Source: Rahnella ecdela (GTDB lineage: Bacteria > Pseudomonadota > Gammaproteobacteria > Enterobacterales > Enterobacteriaceae). Taken from it: a DNA stretch of 64,000 nucleotides. Positions 28,529-40,078 of this stretch are shown here, piece by piece; within the stretch, counting starts at the first letter, position 1; each line of letters begins with the position of its first letter. The position numbers were made by a program, and so were the translations under genes. The stretch is taken from NCBI RefSeq assembly GCF_019049625.1, contig NZ_JAFMOY010000110.1, positions 20,804 to 84,803 of the forward strand, in the 5' to 3' direction. The notes under the pieces are model-generated. The model did not search any database and was not told the origin of the DNA. It worked only from the letters and a program-made list of their open reading frames with translations.

Positions 28529-29558
28529 CAGTTTCATCCAGATTCATCAGTTCACGCACCACGCTGGTGGCATAACTGCCGGCCGGTAACCAGAATTTGA
28601 GTTCCAGAGTGACGTCATCCCAGCGCTGCCATTGCATCTGCAAAGGTTGCAGCATAATGGCACGGCGCGCAGGTTCCACCCGTTCACGTTTGAGCAATGA
28701 CAGCAAGTCCGTCTGGTCGTGCAGACAGGTTTGTTCGAACGCCTCGGCGTCTTCAAGCGTGCCCAGCGGACCGTCACCCGGTAAAGGCGCCGTCACCAGC
28801 AGTTCACCGCTTTCAACGCGGGGTTTCAGTGATTCAAACTCTTCGGCTTTCGCCACAAACCAGCTGCCGCGTCCGCTCAGTTGCAGGGCGTCGCCCAGCA
28901 TCGGTTGACGGACGGTGCCATTTGCCAGACGCTGGCTGGCGACGATATTGAACATCGCACTGCGGCTGGCGGAAAGATAGAAGCTGCGCTTGGCGCGTTC
29001 TTTCGGACGGGCTTCGTTGGTCGCCCAGCGTTTCGCCTGCACCAGATTATTACCGCCACGACCAAAACGCTGAGTGCCGAAATAGTTCGGTACGCCCTGT
29101 TGGGTGATTTTTTCCAGACGCGCTTCGACATCCGCGATATCGCTTATCTGTCGCAGCACCAGCGTAAACGCATTGCCTTTCAGTGTACCGATACGCATTT
29201 TTTTGCGATGGCGGGATGCGCGGACCACTTCGCAGCCTTCGAGGTCAAACTGGCTTAAATCAGGGTCAGCTTTGCCCGGCAGATGCAGGCAAAACCATTG
29301 TTCGGTGACCGCATGACGATCTTTAAGCCCGGCATAACTGACGTCGCGCGGATGCACTTTGGCGAAACGCGCCAGCTGCTCGGCGACAAATTGCGTGTTG
29401 CAGCCATTTTTGCGGATCCGCACCAACAGATGTTCACCTTCGCCGTCCGGCTCAAAGCCCAGATCCTCTTCGACAATAAAGTCTTCCGGATTGGCTTTCA
29501 GCTGGCCGGTGGCGACAGGTTCGCCCAGTAACCAGGTGAGACGTGACATATCTATCAT
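28509..29558 (-). CDS. truD: tRNA pseudouridine(13) synthase TruD
   Basis: 349 residues, the E. coli length with the start at 29558 (MIDMSRLTW), preceded by GGAAG. A GTG at 29573 with AAGGA 8 nt upstream is an alternative that adds five residues. Catalytic Asp lies in [14 protein letters not shown]. Also present are [14 protein letters not shown] and the C-terminal [16 protein letters not shown]. Makes pseudouridine 13 in tRNA-Glu. Overlaps surE by 20 bp. Confidence 0.95.
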   Translation of the reverse strand: MIDMSRLTWLLGEPVATGQLKANPEDFIVEEDLGFEPDGEGEHLLVRIRKNGCNTQFVAEQLARFAKVHPRDVSYAGLKDRHAVTEQWFCLHLPGKADPDLSQFDLEGCEVVRASRHRKKMRIGTLKGNAFTLVLRQISDIADVEARLEKITQQGVPNYFGTQRFGRGGNNLVQAKRWATNEARPKERAKRSFYLSASRSAMFNIVASQRLANGTVRQPMLGDALQLSGRGSWFVAKAEEFESLKPRVESGELLVTAPLPGDGPLGTLEDAEAFEQTCLHDQTDLLSLLKRERVEPARRAIMLQPLQMQWQRWDDVTLELKFWLPAGSYATSVVRELMNLDETDADITE

Positions 29559-29577
29559 GCGGTAATCTTCCACAACA

Positions 29578-30051
29578 TCATTCCTTAATCAGCAGGGCAA
29601 CGGCTTCGCAGGCAATACCTTCGCCGCGCCCGGTAAAGCCGAGCTGTTCAGTGGTCGTGGCTTTTACGTTGACGTCATCCATATGACACTGCAAATCTTC
29701 GGCCAGAAAAACACGCATCTGCGGGATGTGCGGCGCCATTTTCGGTGCCTGTGCAATGATCGTGATATCCAGATTGCCAAGCTTGTAGCCTTTCGCACGG
29801 ATTCGGCGATAAGCTTCACGCAGCAGTTCACGACTGTCAGCGCCTTTGAATGCCGGATCGGTGTCCGGGAACAATTTACCGATATCACCCAGCGCGGCTG
29901 CACCGAGCAGCGCGTCAGTGGCCGCGTGCAGCGCCACATCGCCGTCAGAATGCGCCAGTAAACCCTGCGGATAAGGGATACGCACACCACCGATCACCAG
30001 CGGGCCTTCGCCGCCAAACTTATGTACATCAAAACCGTGACCGATACGCAT
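29578..30051 (-). CDS. ispF: 2-C-methyl-D-erythritol 2,4-cyclodiphosphate synthase
   Basis: 157 residues. Fifth step of the MEP isoprenoid pathway. Zinc ligands in GHGFDVHKF (Asp and His) and AHSDGDV (His) are present; [17 protein letters not shown] closes the active site. Its ATG overlaps the ispD stop by one base (TAATG). Confidence 0.97.
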   Translation of the reverse strand: MRIGHGFDVHKFGGEGPLVIGGVRIPYPQGLLAHSDGDVALHAATDALLGAAALGDIGKLFPDTDPAFKGADSRELLREAYRRIRAKGYKLGNLDITIIAQAPKMAPHIPQMRVFLAEDLQCHMDDVNVKATTTEQLGFTGRGEGIACEAVALLIKE

Positions 30052-30770
30052 TATGCGTTCTCCTCCTGGGATAAGCGGGTTAAATAGAATTCTGCCAGCG
30101 CCAGATCTTCTGGCCGGGTGACTTTAATATTATCGGCCCGTGCCGGGATCAGCATAGGATGAAACCCGCAATATTCCATTGCAGATGCTTCATCTGTGAC
30201 CACAGCACCTTCATTGAGGGCACGGCGCAGGCAGGTTTTCAGTAATTCGAGCGGGAAAAATTGCGGCGTCAGCGCATGCCAGAGATCCTGGCGATCGACC
30301 GTATGCGCAATCGCCGCGATGCCCGGTTCGCCACGTTTCATGGTGTCGCGCACAGGGGCTGCGAGGATCCCACCGACTTTGCTGGTGGCACAAATCGCCA
30401 GCAGATTAATGAGATCATCCGGGTGAAGGCACGGGCGCGCGGCGTCATGCACCAGCACCCAGCCGTTATTTCCGGCGACGTCCAGACCGGCCATCACCGA
30501 TTCTGCCCGTTCAGCCCCCCCTTCCACCACGCGGATACGCGGATCGCTGGCGATGGGAAGTTGTGCGAACTGGGTGTCGTGCGGACTTAACGCTACGATG
30601 ACCTGGCTGACTCTGCCACTTTGCAGCAAAGCCCGGATTGAATGTTCTATCAGCGTTTTGCCGCCAACAGAGAGATATTGCTTGGGGCATTCTGCCTGCA
30701 TACGGCTGCCAATTCCGGCAGCCGGTAACACGGCAATGACCTCTGGAAGGGAAACTGCGGTATGGCTCAT
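30051..30770 (-). CDS. ispD: 2-C-methyl-D-erythritol 4-phosphate cytidylyltransferase
   Basis: 239 residues (E. coli 236). Makes CDP-methylerythritol in the MEP pathway. Nucleotide-binding [17 protein letters not shown] near the N-terminus and VHDAARPC are intact. It starts 2 bp after the ftsB stop and is coupled to ispF. Confidence 0.97.
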   Translation of the reverse strand: MSHTAVSLPEVIAVLPAAGIGSRMQAECPKQYLSVGGKTLIEHSIRALLQSGRVSQVIVALSPHDTQFAQLPIASDPRIRVVEGGAERAESVMAGLDVAGNNGWVLVHDAARPCLHPDDLINLLAICATSKVGGILAAPVRDTMKRGEPGIAAIAHTVDRQDLWHALTPQFFPLELLKTCLRRALNEGAVVTDEASAMEYCGFHPMLIPARADNIKVTRPEDLALAEFYLTRLSQEENA

Positions 30771-30772
30771 GG

Positions 30773-31093
30773 CTATTGATTCAGGTTGTTTTGCGAAACG
30801 GTGCTGCCCGGCGCACGTTTGTTGTCAGGCACCAGACGATAGAAAGTCTCGCCGGGTTTAATCATGCCCAGTTCGTTGCGTGCGCGTTCTTCGATCGCTT
30901 CCTGACCGCCGTTTAAATCGTCGATTTCTGCGAAAAGTTGATCATTACGTGATTTCAGTTTGCCGTTATTACCTTGCTGCACCTGAACATCATCGTTTAC
31001 ACGAACATAATCGTGAATACCATTCTTACCCAGCCACAGCGAATACTGTAGCCAGCCAAGTAAAATCAGTAATAGCAGTGTTAGTTTGCCCAT
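30773..31093 (-). CDS. ftsB: cell division protein FtsB
   Basis: 106-residue bitopic inner membrane protein. Short cytoplasmic start, one transmembrane helix (about residues 4-21), then a periplasmic coiled coil. Partner of FtsL and FtsQ in the divisome. First gene of ftsB-ispD-ispF-truD-surE-pcm. Confidence 0.95.
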   Translation of the reverse strand: MGKLTLLLLILLGWLQYSLWLGKNGIHDYVRVNDDVQVQQGNNGKLKSRNDQLFAEIDDLNGGQEAIEERARNELGMIKPGETFYRLVPDNKRAPGSTVSQNNLNQ

Positions 31094-31260
31094 CCCCGCC
31101 CCCTAAAAAAGCTGGACAATCATCCCACAACTTTCCCTCTGACTCCACTGCGGCAGGGTAAATGCCGGTGAGAATCAGACTTACGCACGCAATTATGGGT
31201 GAGAATGACACAATGGGTTACATCGTGAAGGGAATTTGCAGGGAAAACCGCCAAGAAAAA

Positions 31261-31641
31261 TCACCAGCCAGACAGAAAAGAGAAGACTGTCCAGAACATA
31301 CCAATGATGCAGATAGCGCTGGCCAGTGAGGTTTTAAACCAGACCCCGCCAAAGAACATGCTGAACGCGATGCCTATCAGCACGGAAACCGGCATCAAAG
31401 CCAGGAAGAACGGCCAGGTATAGAGCAGGAAAAACAGAGTATTTGAACCGTAAACCAGAAAAGGGATCGCAAACGCCAGCCAGTAGAAGACAAACCCGAT
31501 GAATCCGCCCTGCATGGAGTAGGAAGGATCTTCGGTGTCCGTACTGTCTGTGGCCGGCATCGGCACGCGTGTCCGGGGGCTGATTTCCCCGGTACGATCC
31601 ACGCGGATCCGGCTGACGAGTCTGCTGATTAAAGCCTGCAT
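31261..31641 (-). CDS. ygbE: DUF3561 membrane protein YgbE
   Basis: 126 residues with three hydrophobic segments. The family core GSNTLFFLLYTWPFFLALMP is clear. Function unknown. Start at 31641 (MQALISR) with AGGGA about 7 nt upstream; an ATG 11 codons earlier lacks a ribosome site. It follows cysC in neither strand conflict nor overlap: cysC ends 59 bp further on the same strand side, so ygbE lies between ftsB and the cys operon as in E. coli. Confidence 0.85.
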   Translation of the reverse strand: MQALISRLVSRIRVDRTGEISPRTRVPMPATDSTDTEDPSYSMQGGFIGFVFYWLAFAIPFLVYGSNTLFFLLYTWPFFLALMPVSVLIGIAFSMFFGGVWFKTSLASAICIIGMFWTVFSFLSGW

Positions 31642-31700
31642 AGGTGATCCCTGTATTTCAGTGTAAACCGGCACGCTCTGTGGCGTTTGGCCGGCAACAT

Positions 31701-32342
31701 TCAGGGATTGATAATAGCGCGCTGGCGCATCACATCTAATAATTGCGGGACCAAATATGTTACCAATTGTTCACCATCAAGATGCACATCCGGGGTCTCT
31801 GGCGGCTGATATTCTGAGTCAATGCCAGTGAAGTTTTTCAGTTCACCCGCACGGGCTTTTTTGTACAAACCTTTCGGATCACGTGCTTCACAGATAGCCA
31901 GCGGCGTATCCACAAACACTTCAATAAACTGACCTTCTTCCAGCAAATCACGCACCATATCGCGCTCGGCGCGGTGCGGTGAGATGAACGCGGTCAGTAC
32001 AACTTGTCCGGCATCCACCATCAGTTTTGCCACTTCGCCCACGCGACGGATGTTTTCACGCCGGTCATCGTCAGTGAAGCCCAGATCACGGCACAGCCCG
32101 TGGCGGACATTATCGCCATCAAGCAGATAGGTGCTGATGCCCTGCGCATGCAATGCCTGTTCCAGTGCGCCTGCGACGGTGGATTTCCCCGAGCCCGAAA
32201 GCCCGGTGAACCACAATACTGCACCGCGATGTCCGTGCTGTTTTTCGCGATCCGCACGTGTAACAGCGTGCGGATGCCAGACAACATTCTCATCTTTTAA
32301 CAAAGAACTGTCCTGTAATACTGTCCCGTCCGGTGCCGCCAT
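31701..32342 (-). CDS. cysC: adenylylsulfate kinase
   Basis: 213 residues (E. coli 201). Phosphorylates APS to PAPS. Walker [10 protein letters not shown], then [11 protein letters not shown] and the [10 protein letters not shown] stretch. Start at 32342 (MAAPDGT), one base after the cysN stop; it has about 12 extra N-terminal residues compared with E. coli. Last gene of cysGDNC. Confidence 0.96.
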   Translation of the reverse strand: MAAPDGTVLQDSSLLKDENVVWHPHAVTRADREKQHGHRGAVLWFTGLSGSGKSTVAGALEQALHAQGISTYLLDGDNVRHGLCRDLGFTDDDRRENIRRVGEVAKLMVDAGQVVLTAFISPHRAERDMVRDLLEEGQFIEVFVDTPLAICEARDPKGLYKKARAGELKNFTGIDSEYQPPETPDVHLDGEQLVTYLVPQLLDVMRQRAIINP

Positions 32343-32343
32343 C

Positions 32344-33771
32344 TTATTTGCCACCCAGCAGGTCACGTGCGCCCCAGTGCGGGAAGTGACGGCGAACCAG
32401 GGTGTTCAGTTCAAGCTCAAATGCACTGTATTTGTCCGATTCCTGATAAACCTGTTCAACCGCTTCACGCACCAGGCCTGCACCGACGGTAACGTTACTC
32501 AGGCGATCGATAAAGATCATCCCCCCTGTAACCGCATTGCTCTGATAGTTATCCAACACCAGCGGTTCATCAAAGGCCAGCTCCACCAGACCGATACCGT
32601 TGAGCGGCAGGTTATCCACCACACGCTGCGTCAGGGAGTTAATTTCCACCTGATATTCGATGTTCTCAACGCGTGCACGGGTTTTCTTGCCGCCGACTTT
32701 AATGTCGTAACTCTGTCCGACGCTCAGCGGTTGTTCCGCCATCCACACCACGTCAACTTTGGCGTTCTGCACCGGCTTAACTGTTTCTTCAGCGTCGACC
32801 AGCGTGTCGCCACGGCTGATATCACGCTCATCGGCCAGCACCAGCGTTATCGCTTCACCCGCCCGGGCTTCCTGCAGGTCACCGTCGAAAGTGACAATCC
32901 GTGCCACGGTGGACTCCACACCGGATGGCAGCACTTTGATTTTCTGACCAACGCGCACGAAACCCGAAGCCAGCGTACCGGCATAACCGCGGAAATCGAG
33001 GTTTGGACGGTTCACATACTGTACAGGGAAGCGCATCGGCTGCTGTTCACGGATGTTGATGATGTTGACCGTTTCCAGCACGTCGAGCAGTGTCGGGCCG
33101 GTATACCAGCTCATTTTCTCGCTAGGCGTCGCCACGTTGTCGCCTTCCAGCGCAGAAAGCGGAACAAATTTGATATCCAGATCGGTCGGCAACTGCTGAG
33201 CGAAATCCAGATAATCCTGTTTAAACTGCTCGTAAACCGTCTCGCTATAATCCACCAGATCCATTTTATTGACGGCCACCACCAGATGGCGGATCCCGAG
33301 CAATGTCGCAATGAAGCTGTGGCGACGGGTTTGATCCAGCACACCTTTGCGGGCGTCGATCAGTAAAATAGCCAGATCACAGGTCGATGCACCGGTCGCC
33401 ATGTTACGGGTGTACTGCTCATGCCCCGGCGTGTCGGCGATGATGAACTTACGTTTCTCGGTGGAGAAATAACGGTAAGCCACGTCAATGGTGATGCCCT
33501 GTTCGCGTTCAGCCTGTAAACCGTCCACCAGCAATGCCAGATCCAGTTTCTCGCCCTGCGTGCCGTGGCGTTTGCTGTCGTTGTGCAGCGATGACAGCTG
33601 ATCTTCGTAGATCTGACGGGTGTCATGGAGCAGGCGTCCGATCAACGTACTTTTGCCGTCGTCGACGCTGCCGCAGGTCAGAAAGCGCAGCAGACTTTTG
33701 TGTTGCTGAGCGTGCAGGTAAGCTTCGACGCCGCCCTGCTCCGCGATTTGTTGTGCAATTGCGTTATTCAT
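32344..33771 (-). CDS. cysN: sulfate adenylyltransferase subunit 1 (GTPase)
   Basis: 475 residues, the E. coli length. GTPase subunit that drives APS formation with CysD. G1 [16 protein letters not shown]3 DTPGHEQY and G4 NKMD are present; the C-terminal domains are EF-Tu-like. It begins 13 bp after cysD. Confidence 0.98.
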   Translation of the reverse strand: MNNAIAQQIAEQGGVEAYLHAQQHKSLLRFLTCGSVDDGKSTLIGRLLHDTRQIYEDQLSSLHNDSKRHGTQGEKLDLALLVDGLQAEREQGITIDVAYRYFSTEKRKFIIADTPGHEQYTRNMATGASTCDLAILLIDARKGVLDQTRRHSFIATLLGIRHLVVAVNKMDLVDYSETVYEQFKQDYLDFAQQLPTDLDIKFVPLSALEGDNVATPSEKMSWYTGPTLLDVLETVNIINIREQQPMRFPVQYVNRPNLDFRGYAGTLASGFVRVGQKIKVLPSGVESTVARIVTFDGDLQEARAGEAITLVLADERDISRGDTLVDAEETVKPVQNAKVDVVWMAEQPLSVGQSYDIKVGGKKTRARVENIEYQVEINSLTQRVVDNLPLNGIGLVELAFDEPLVLDNYQSNAVTGGMIFIDRLSNVTVGAGLVREAVEQVYQESDKYSAFELELNTLVRRHFPHWGARDLLGGK

Positions 33772-33784
33772 TAGCTGCGGCTCC

Positions 33785-34693
33785 TCAGAAGTACCCTTGA
33801 CGCTTTTTCAGTTCCATCGAACCGGCCTGATCACGGTCGATCGCTCGTCCCTGACGTTCACTGGTAGTCGATACAAGCATTTCTTCGATGATCTCCGGCA
33901 GCGATTGCGCCTCGGATTCAACGGCACCCGTCAGCGGCCAGCAACCCAGGGTACGGAAACGCACCATTTTCTTCTCGATCACTTCGCCCGGTTGCAGGTC
34001 AATACGATCGTCATCCACCATCAGCAGCATACCGTCGCGCTCCAGCACCGGACGCGGCGCGGCCAGATATAACGGAACAATTTCGATGTTTTCCAGATAG
34101 ATGTACTGCCAGATATCCAGCTCAGTCCAGTTAGAGAGCGGGAAGACGCGAATGCTTTCGCCTTTGTTGATCTGACCGTTGTAGTTGTGCCACAGCTCAG
34201 GGCGCTGGTTTTTTGGATCCCAGCGGTGGAAGCGGTCACGGAACGAATAGATACGCTCTTTGGCACGGGATTTTTCTTCGTCACGACGGGCACCGCCGAA
34301 CGCGGCATCAAAACCGTGTTTGCTCAGCGCCTGCTTCAGCCCTTCAGTTTTCATGATGTCGGTGTGTTTGGCACTGCCGTGCACGAACGGGTTAATACCC
34401 ATCGCCACCCCTTCCGGATTTTTGTGCACAATCAGTTCGAAACCATAGTTTTTCGCCGTGCGGTCACGGAATTCGTACATTTCGCGGAATTTCCAGCCGG
34501 TATCCACATGCAGTAGCGGGAACGGCAGCGTGCCCGGGAAGAAAGCTTTGCGAGCCAGGTGAAGCATCACCGAGGAATCTTTCCCGATGGAGTACATCAT
34601 CACCGGGTTGGCGAATTCAGCAGCCACTTCACGGATGATATGGATACTCTCCGCCTCCAGTTGCCGCAAATGAGTCAGTCGTTTTTCGTCCAT
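33785..34693 (-). CDS. cysD: sulfate adenylyltransferase subunit 2
   Basis: 302 residues, the E. coli length. Catalytic ATP sulfurylase subunit of the PP-loop family; [14 protein letters not shown] is the nucleotide loop. It begins 10 bp after cysG. Confidence 0.98.
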   Translation of the reverse strand: MDEKRLTHLRQLEAESIHIIREVAAEFANPVMMYSIGKDSSVMLHLARKAFFPGTLPFPLLHVDTGWKFREMYEFRDRTAKNYGFELIVHKNPEGVAMGINPFVHGSAKHTDIMKTEGLKQALSKHGFDAAFGGARRDEEKSRAKERIYSFRDRFHRWDPKNQRPELWHNYNGQINKGESIRVFPLSNWTELDIWQYIYLENIEIVPLYLAAPRPVLERDGMLLMVDDDRIDLQPGEVIEKKMVRFRTLGCWPLTGAVESEAQSLPEIIEEMLVSTTSERQGRAIDRDQAGSMELKKRQGYF

Positions 34694-34703
34694 AACAGAT
34701 CCT

Positions 34704-36128
34704 TTAAGCCAAATTCACAACCGACGGGCGTTGGGTACCGTCAGTCTCAGGATGATGCCCAAACCAGGCCAGTTCCTGATGAAGCGAAACCACTTCACCA
34801 ATCACCAGTAGCGCCGGCGTCGGCGCCTGTTGAGCCAGATGTTCAAGATTAACGAGTGTTCCCGTCAGCACTTGCTGATCAGAACGCGTTCCCCGTCCGA
34901 TGACCGCAACGGGCGTATCAGGTGCGCGACCATGAGCAATCAACTGCTGGCTGATTTCAGCCGCTTTGAGCGTGCCCATGTAAATCGCCAATGTTTGCTG
35001 GCCTTTCGCCAGAGTTTCCCACTGCACGCCGTTGTTTTCCGGGCGGCAATGTCCTGTCACAAATATGACGCTCTGCGCGTGGTCACGGTGCGTCAGAGGG
35101 ATCCCGGCATACGCCGTTGCGCCAGCGGCTGCCGTCACGCCCGGAACCACCTGGAAAGGGATCCCGGCGGCTTTAACCGCCTGTAATTCTTCACCGCCGC
35201 GCCCGAAAATAAACGGATCACCGCCTTTGAGACGGACGACTCTTTTCCCCTGCTGCGCCAGTTCGACCAGCAGACGGTTGGTTTCTTCCTGCGCGACAGA
35301 ATGGCTGCCTGCACGTTTACCGACACAAATCTTGTCAGCATCGCGACGCACCAGATCTAACACTTCGTCGCTGACCAGATGGTCGTAAAGCACCACATCG
35401 GCCTGCTGCATCACCTGCAACCCGCGTAAGGTGAGCAATCCTGCATCACCCGGCCCTGCGCCGACCAGCGTGACATTGCCGTTATGCGAGACGTCTTCCG
35501 CACTTTCTAACTGCTGTTGCAGCGCCTGTTCGGCTTCTGCGAGCTTTCCCGCAGAGGCGAGGCTGGCAAAACGTCCGGCGAACGCGTGTTCCCAGAAACG
35601 ACGACGTGCGCGCATGGAACTAAATTGCGCTTTCACATTTTCCCGCCAGCGCCCGGCGATATCGGCCATTTGCCCGAGGCTGCTCGGCAACAAAGTTTCC
35701 AGTTTTTCTCGCAGCATTCTGGCGAGTACCGGCGCTTTACCGCTGGAAGAAATCGCCACCACAATCGGCGAACGGTCGACAATCGAGGGAAAAATGAATG
35801 AGCACTTTGGCTGATCGTCAACCACGTTAGCCAGAACATGACGCTGATTAGCCTGCTCGAAAACTTCAGCATTCAGCGCAGCGTCGTCAGTGGCGGCAAT
35901 CACCAGAAACACATCGTCGAGCTGCTCCGGCAAAAATGCCTGCGCTGACCAGCTGACTTGTGCGGCCTGTCTGCGTTGTTCCAGCTCGGGAGAAAGTGCC
36001 TGTGCGACTATCCGTACTTGCGCACCCGCCCGCAGGAGAAGATCGATTTTGCGAGCAGCGACTTCGCCACCACCAACAACCAGAACAGGGCGTTGTTTGA
36101 GGTCGGCAAATATTGGTAGATAGTCCAC
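34704..36128 (-). CDS. cysG: siroheme synthase CysG
   Basis: 474 residues (E. coli 457). N-terminal precorrin-2 dehydrogenase/sirohydrochlorin ferrochelatase (NAD loop [12 protein letters not shown]) and C-terminal uroporphyrinogen-III methyltransferase ([30 protein letters not shown]). It makes the siroheme of sulfite reductase CysI. GTG start at 36128 after AAAGG. Placed first in cysGDNC; in E. coli cysG is in the nir operon instead. The last about 15 residues are an unusual tail. Confidence 0.97.
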   Translation of the reverse strand: MDYLPIFADLKQRPVLVVGGGEVAARKIDLLLRAGAQVRIVAQALSPELEQRRQAAQVSWSAQAFLPEQLDDVFLVIAATDDAALNAEVFEQANQRHVLANVVDDQPKCSFIFPSIVDRSPIVVAISSSGKAPVLARMLREKLETLLPSSLGQMADIAGRWRENVKAQFSSMRARRRFWEHAFAGRFASLASAGKLAEAEQALQQQLESAEDVSHNGNVTLVGAGPGDAGLLTLRGLQVMQQADVVLYDHLVSDEVLDLVRRDADKICVGKRAGSHSVAQEETNRLLVELAQQGKRVVRLKGGDPFIFGRGGEELQAVKAAGIPFQVVPGVTAAAGATAYAGIPLTHRDHAQSVIFVTGHCRPENNGVQWETLAKGQQTLAIYMGTLKAAEISQQLIAHGRAPDTPVAVIGRGTRSDQQVLTGTLVNLEHLAQQAPTPALLVIGEVVSLHQELAWFGHHPETDGTQRPSVVNLA

Positions 36129-36266
36129 AAAAGCCTTTATTGATTGTCAGGATTAATAAACAAACTATACGTGCAGGCAATAATTGATCTGAAATGACGA
36201 AAAGGAATGAATAGTTACTAAATGGAATATAGCCCGACAAAAAGAGCGGTTTGGGATAACGGGAAA

Positions 36267-36295
36267 TTGTCTAATTGCGCAGAGAATCGCATACT
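36267..36295 (+). promoter_or_regulatory. iap: candidate promoter of iap
   Basis: TTGTCT (36267-36272), 17-nt spacer, CATACT (36290-36295), 84 bp before the iap ATG in the gap divergent from cysG. Matches to consensus are moderate. Confidence 0.5.
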
Positions 36296-36379
36296 GTATG
36301 CCCCACAAAGACCGCCACACGCGGCCTGTTGTTTGATTACCTTCCGGTCGCTTTGACCAGCAAATAAGGATTTTTGGCT

Positions 36380-37417
36380 ATGTTTTCTTTTTCACGCATG
36401 ACGCGGGCGCTGCTGGTTTTAGGCCTGAGTTGCGCCGGTTTAGGTCATGCGATGGCGGCTTCTGCCCCGCTTCCGGCAATGGGCATGATTGCCAGTCAGC
36501 AGATTCGTCACATTGCGACCTATTTTCCAGGCCGCATGGCAGGCAGTCCGGCAGAACTTATCGCTGCTGAATATCTGAATCAGCAATTCAATAAATTTGG
36601 GTATAAGAGCGATTTACGCGGCTTTGATACCCGTTATCTTTACACCAGCAATGCGGGCAAACAGAACTGGCAGAATATTCATGCCACGTCGGTGATTGCC
36701 GCACGCGCTGGCGAAGTGCCGCAGCAAATTATCGTGATGGCGCATTTCGATACGTATGTGCCGCAAAGTGACAGCGACACCAATCATAATCTCGGTGGCC
36801 TGACCTTGCAGGGTGTCGATGATAACGCTTCAGGCGTGGGGGTGATGCTTGAGCTGGCTGAACGTATGCAGGCCATCCCGACGCATTACAGCCTGCGTTT
36901 CGTGGCGCTCAGCGCGGAAGAAACCGGGGCTAAAGGCGCGGAAGATTTTGTGAAGCGCATGAGCGCTGAAGAGAAAAAAAATACCCTGCTGGTGATCAAT
37001 CTTGATTCGCTGGTGACCGGCGACAGATTGTATTTTAACAGCGGCATGAACACGTCAGTTGCGGTCGCAAAACTGACCCGTGTACGCGCACTGAACATTG
37101 CCCGCAGTCTGGGTATTCCTGCCGAAAGCCATGCAGGCACGCATTGCTGCGACGGAATAAAAGCGCTGGACGATTCGCGCCTGCCGCTGCTGAACGTCAC
37201 AGCGACTAACTTTGCACTGGGTAAGAAAAACGGCGAGCAGCAACGTGCGATCAGCCGTCACTTCCCGCTGGGCACCACGCGGTATCAGAGCCAGTTCGAC
37301 AATCTGCAATATCTGGATAAAACGCTGCCGGGCCGTATCGAAAAACGTTCACGCGACACCGTAAAAGTGCTTTATCCGCTGCTGAAGGATCTGGCGAAAC
37401 CGGCGAAACACGCCTGA
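36380..37417 (+). CDS. iap: Iap-like aminopeptidase, M28 family
   Basis: 345 residues, the E. coli Iap length. Exported: signal peptide to about residue 25 ending AMAA. M28 zinc ligands are visible in MAHFDTY (His, Asp), LQGVDDNASG (Asp) and SAEETGAKG (Glu pair), with NLDSLVTG later. E. coli Iap converts alkaline phosphatase isozymes by removing an N-terminal Arg. Start at 36380 (MFSFSR); a TTG two codons earlier is the alternative. Confidence 0.93.
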   Translation: MFSFSRMTRALLVLGLSCAGLGHAMAASAPLPAMGMIASQQIRHIATYFPGRMAGSPAELIAAEYLNQQFNKFGYKSDLRGFDTRYLYTSNAGKQNWQNIHATSVIAARAGEVPQQIIVMAHFDTYVPQSDSDTNHNLGGLTLQGVDDNASGVGVMLELAERMQAIPTHYSLRFVALSAEETGAKGAEDFVKRMSAEEKKNTLLVINLDSLVTGDRLYFNSGMNTSVAVAKLTRVRALNIARSLGIPAESHAGTHCCDGIKALDDSRLPLLNVTATNFALGKKNGEQQRAISRHFPLGTTRYQSQFDNLQYLDKTLPGRIEKRSRDTVKVLYPLLKDLAKPAKHA

Positions 37418-37449
37418 TTAAGAAGAGAATTTAAGGGATTATAATCTGG

Positions 37450-37553
37450 AATCCCCTAAATAATTCGGGTTACAGACAATAAGGTCTAAGCCTTCTTGAA
37501 CAACGCAAAGCGTTGGCCCCAACGCATCTGTAACCCGAAGTATGACGGGGATT
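37450..37553. repeat. ERIC-derived palindromic element between iap and cysH
   Basis: About 104 bp. Left end AATCCCC-TAAATAATTCGGGTTACAG and right end CTGTAACCCGAAGTATGACGGGGATT (given with their 13-bp perfect arms at 37464-37476 and 37527-37539) match the terminal arms of enterobacterial ERIC elements. The centre is not the ERIC core but two small hairpins, AAGG..CCTT (37480-37493) and CAACGC-AAA-GCGTTG. The right end touches the cysH stop codon. Confidence 0.75.
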
Positions 37554-38290
37554 TACTCGTGCAAGCCGCATTCGCGTTTAAGTCCAAAGAAGCGAGTGTC
37601 TTCTTCCTTCATCCCTTCTTCCCACTTCCTGGTGGTGTGCGTATCACCGACGGAAAGATAGCCCTGATCCCACAACGGGTGATAACTCAGACCGTTGTCT
37701 TGCAGATAGCGGAAGATCTGACGGTTATCCCAGTCGATGATCGGCAGGATTTTGAACACACCGCGTTGTACCGCCAGCACCGGCAGATGCGCACGGCTGC
37801 CGGATTGCTCACGACGCAGACCGGCGAACCAGGTCTGCACGCCGAGCTGCTGAATCGCACGATTCATCGGCTCGACTTTATTGATGTGATTGTACTTCTC
37901 GATACCCTCGACGCCCTGCTCCCACAGTTTGCCGTAGCGCGCTTCCAGCCACGCCGCCGAATGTTCCGCACGGAATACCTGTAAATTCAGGTTCAGCTGC
38001 TCAGTTAACGTATCGATGAACTGATAGGTTTCCGGGAACAGATAGCCGGTATCGGTCAGGATCACCGGAATGTCCGGTTTCTGCTGAGTGACCAAGTGCA
38101 GACAGACCGCCGCCTGAATGCCGAAGCTGGAAGACAGCGCGAATTCGCCGGGCATATTTTCCAGCGCCCATTGCACACGCTCCTGTGCGGACAGCTTTTC
38201 CAGGCTGACGTTGATTTCCGCCAGCGCCATAGATTGCCCGGACTTCGGCAGTTCGTTTAGTTCAGCCAGAGTAATATTCAGCAAACTCAT
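37553..38290 (-). CDS. cysH: PAPS reductase
   Basis: 245 residues (E. coli 244). Thioredoxin-dependent reduction of PAPS to sulfite. PP-loop-type N-terminus ([12 protein letters not shown]), [13 protein letters not shown], and the catalytic cysteine in the C-terminal KRECGLH. It lies 24 bp after cysI. Its stop abuts the ERIC-derived element. Confidence 0.98.
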   Translation of the reverse strand: MSLLNITLAELNELPKSGQSMALAEINVSLEKLSAQERVQWALENMPGEFALSSSFGIQAAVCLHLVTQQKPDIPVILTDTGYLFPETYQFIDTLTEQLNLNLQVFRAEHSAAWLEARYGKLWEQGVEGIEKYNHINKVEPMNRAIQQLGVQTWFAGLRREQSGSRAHLPVLAVQRGVFKILPIIDWDNRQIFRYLQDNGLSYHPLWDQGYLSVGDTHTTRKWEEGMKEEDTRFFGLKRECGLHE

Positions 38291-38314
38291 ATCGCCTCCT
38301 GTCGTTTATCGCGC

Positions 38315-40066
38315 TTAGTCATAAAAGTCGCGTGCAGGATCCAGCACCGGCTTAATGATCCCGGTGCGGATCACGAAGTCACCAAAGCCTTCACCGGTTT
38401 CACGCTCTTTCGACCAGCGTCCGACCAGTTCGTCAATAATATTCAGGATCTCAGTATCAGAAATATTTTCGCGGTACATCCGCGGAATACGTGTTCCGGC
38501 GCGGTTACCGCCCAGATGCAGGTTGTAGCGGTTCATCGCTTTACCTACCAGACCAATTTCAGCCAACAGCGCGCGGCCACAGCCGTTCGGACAACCGGTC
38601 ACACGCAGAACAATATGTTCATCGCCCACGCCGTGGCCGTGCATGATGCCTTCCACTTTGGTCACAAACTCAGGCAGGAAACGTTCTGCCTCCGCCATCG
38701 CCAGCGGACAGGTCGGATAAGACACGCAGGCCATCGAGTTTTTACGCTGCTCGGTCACACCGTCATCAATCAGGCCGTGATTGCGCGCAAGAGTTTCGAT
38801 CGCGTCTTTGTCTTTTTCAGCGACACCGGCCACGATCAGATTCTGGTTAGCAGTAAGCCTGAAATCTCCTTTATGGATCTTAGCAATTTCTGCCAGTCCG
38901 GTTTTCAGCGGTTTGCCCGGGTAATCGAGAATACGGCCATTTTCGATAAACAGCGTCAGGTGCCATTGTTTGTCGATGCCTTTTACCCAGCCAATACGAT
39001 CGCCACGACCGGTGAATTCGTAAGGGCGGACATCGCCAAACTGAATACCTGCGCGTTTTTCAACTTCAGCTTTGAATACCGGCACACCGACGCGTTCCAG
39101 CGTGTATTTGGTTTTGGCGTTTTTACGGTTGGTTCTGTTGCCCCAGTCGCGCTGCGTGGTGACCACGGCTTCGGCAACGGCCAGCGTATTCTCCAGCGGA
39201 ATAAAGCCCAGTTCGCTGGCAGTGCGTGCGTAAGTGGCTTTATCGCCATGCGCGATAGAAAGCCCGCCGCCGACCAGCACGTTGAAGCCAACCAGTTTGC
39301 CGTTATCTGCAATCGCCACGAAGTTCAGGTCGTTGGCATGCAGATCCACATCGTTTTGCGGCGGGATCACCACCGTCGTTTTGAATTTACGCGGCAGATA
39401 CGTTGCGCCCAGAATCGGTTCTTCGTCGGTAGTTTCGACTTTCTCCTGATCCAGCCAGACTTCGGCGTAAGCGCGGGTGCGCGGCAACAGGTGCTCAGAG
39501 ATTTTCTTCGCCCACTGATACGCTTCCTGATGCAGTTCAGATTCCACCGGATTAGACGTACACAACACGTTACGGTTAACGTCATTGGCGGTCGCCAGCG
39601 CGTCCAGACCGAGTTTGTTCAGCAACTGATGAACGGGTTTTACGTTCGGTTTCAGGATGCCGTGGAACTGGAAAGTCTGACGGTTAGTGATACGGATGCT
39701 GCCGTACAGCGTGCTGTCTTCAGCAAATTTGTCTATGCCCAGCCACTGCGCAGGTGTCATCACCCCGCCTGGTAAACGGCAACGCAACATCATGGCGTGA
39801 CGCGGCTCCAGCTTCTGCTCAGCACGCTCAGCGCGAATATCACGGTCATCCTGCTGATACATACCGTGGAAGCGGATCAACAGGAAGTTGTCCCCATTGA
39901 AGCCACCGGTCAGACCGTCTTTCAAATCTTCGGTTATCGTCCCGCGCAGGAAATTACTTTCCTTCTTCAGGCGTTCGGCGTCAGCCAGCGGGGCATCGAC
40001 GATCAGCGGGCCCGGACCGGGATTGAGTTCACTCCACAACTTATTGCTCATAAGGTTTTCGCTCAT
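38315..40066 (-). CDS. cysI: sulfite reductase hemoprotein beta subunit
   Basis: 583 residues (E. coli 570). Carries siroheme and a 4Fe-4S cluster; reduces sulfite to sulfide. The cluster cysteines are in [11 protein letters not shown] and [10 protein letters not shown]. Extra length is at the N-terminus ([17 protein letters not shown]). It is 12 bp after cysJ. Confidence 0.98.
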   Translation of the reverse strand: MSENLMSNKLWSELNPGPGPLIVDAPLADAERLKKESNFLRGTITEDLKDGLTGGFNGDNFLLIRFHGMYQQDDRDIRAERAEQKLEPRHAMMLRCRLPGGVMTPAQWLGIDKFAEDSTLYGSIRITNRQTFQFHGILKPNVKPVHQLLNKLGLDALATANDVNRNVLCTSNPVESELHQEAYQWAKKISEHLLPRTRAYAEVWLDQEKVETTDEEPILGATYLPRKFKTTVVIPPQNDVDLHANDLNFVAIADNGKLVGFNVLVGGGLSIAHGDKATYARTASELGFIPLENTLAVAEAVVTTQRDWGNRTNRKNAKTKYTLERVGVPVFKAEVEKRAGIQFGDVRPYEFTGRGDRIGWVKGIDKQWHLTLFIENGRILDYPGKPLKTGLAEIAKIHKGDFRLTANQNLIVAGVAEKDKDAIETLARNHGLIDDGVTEQRKNSMACVSYPTCPLAMAEAERFLPEFVTKVEGIMHGHGVGDEHIVLRVTGCPNGCGRALLAEIGLVGKAMNRYNLHLGGNRAGTRIPRMYRENISDTEILNIIDELVGRWSKERETGEGFGDFVIRTGIIKPVLDPARDFYD

Positions 40067-40078
40067 TGCTCTGATTCG

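Noticed and set aside
36291..36306. LexA-like box near ATACTGTATGCCCC
   Set aside because: Only the left half matches; the right half lacks ACAG. It fits better as the iap -10 region.
37418..37552. CRISPR array or cas remnant next to iap
   Set aside because: No direct repeats of CRISPR size or spacing; the repeats seen are an inverted ERIC-like pair.
38516..39775. 419-codon open frame opposite cysI
   Set aside because: Antisense shadow of an intact conserved gene, with atypical composition.
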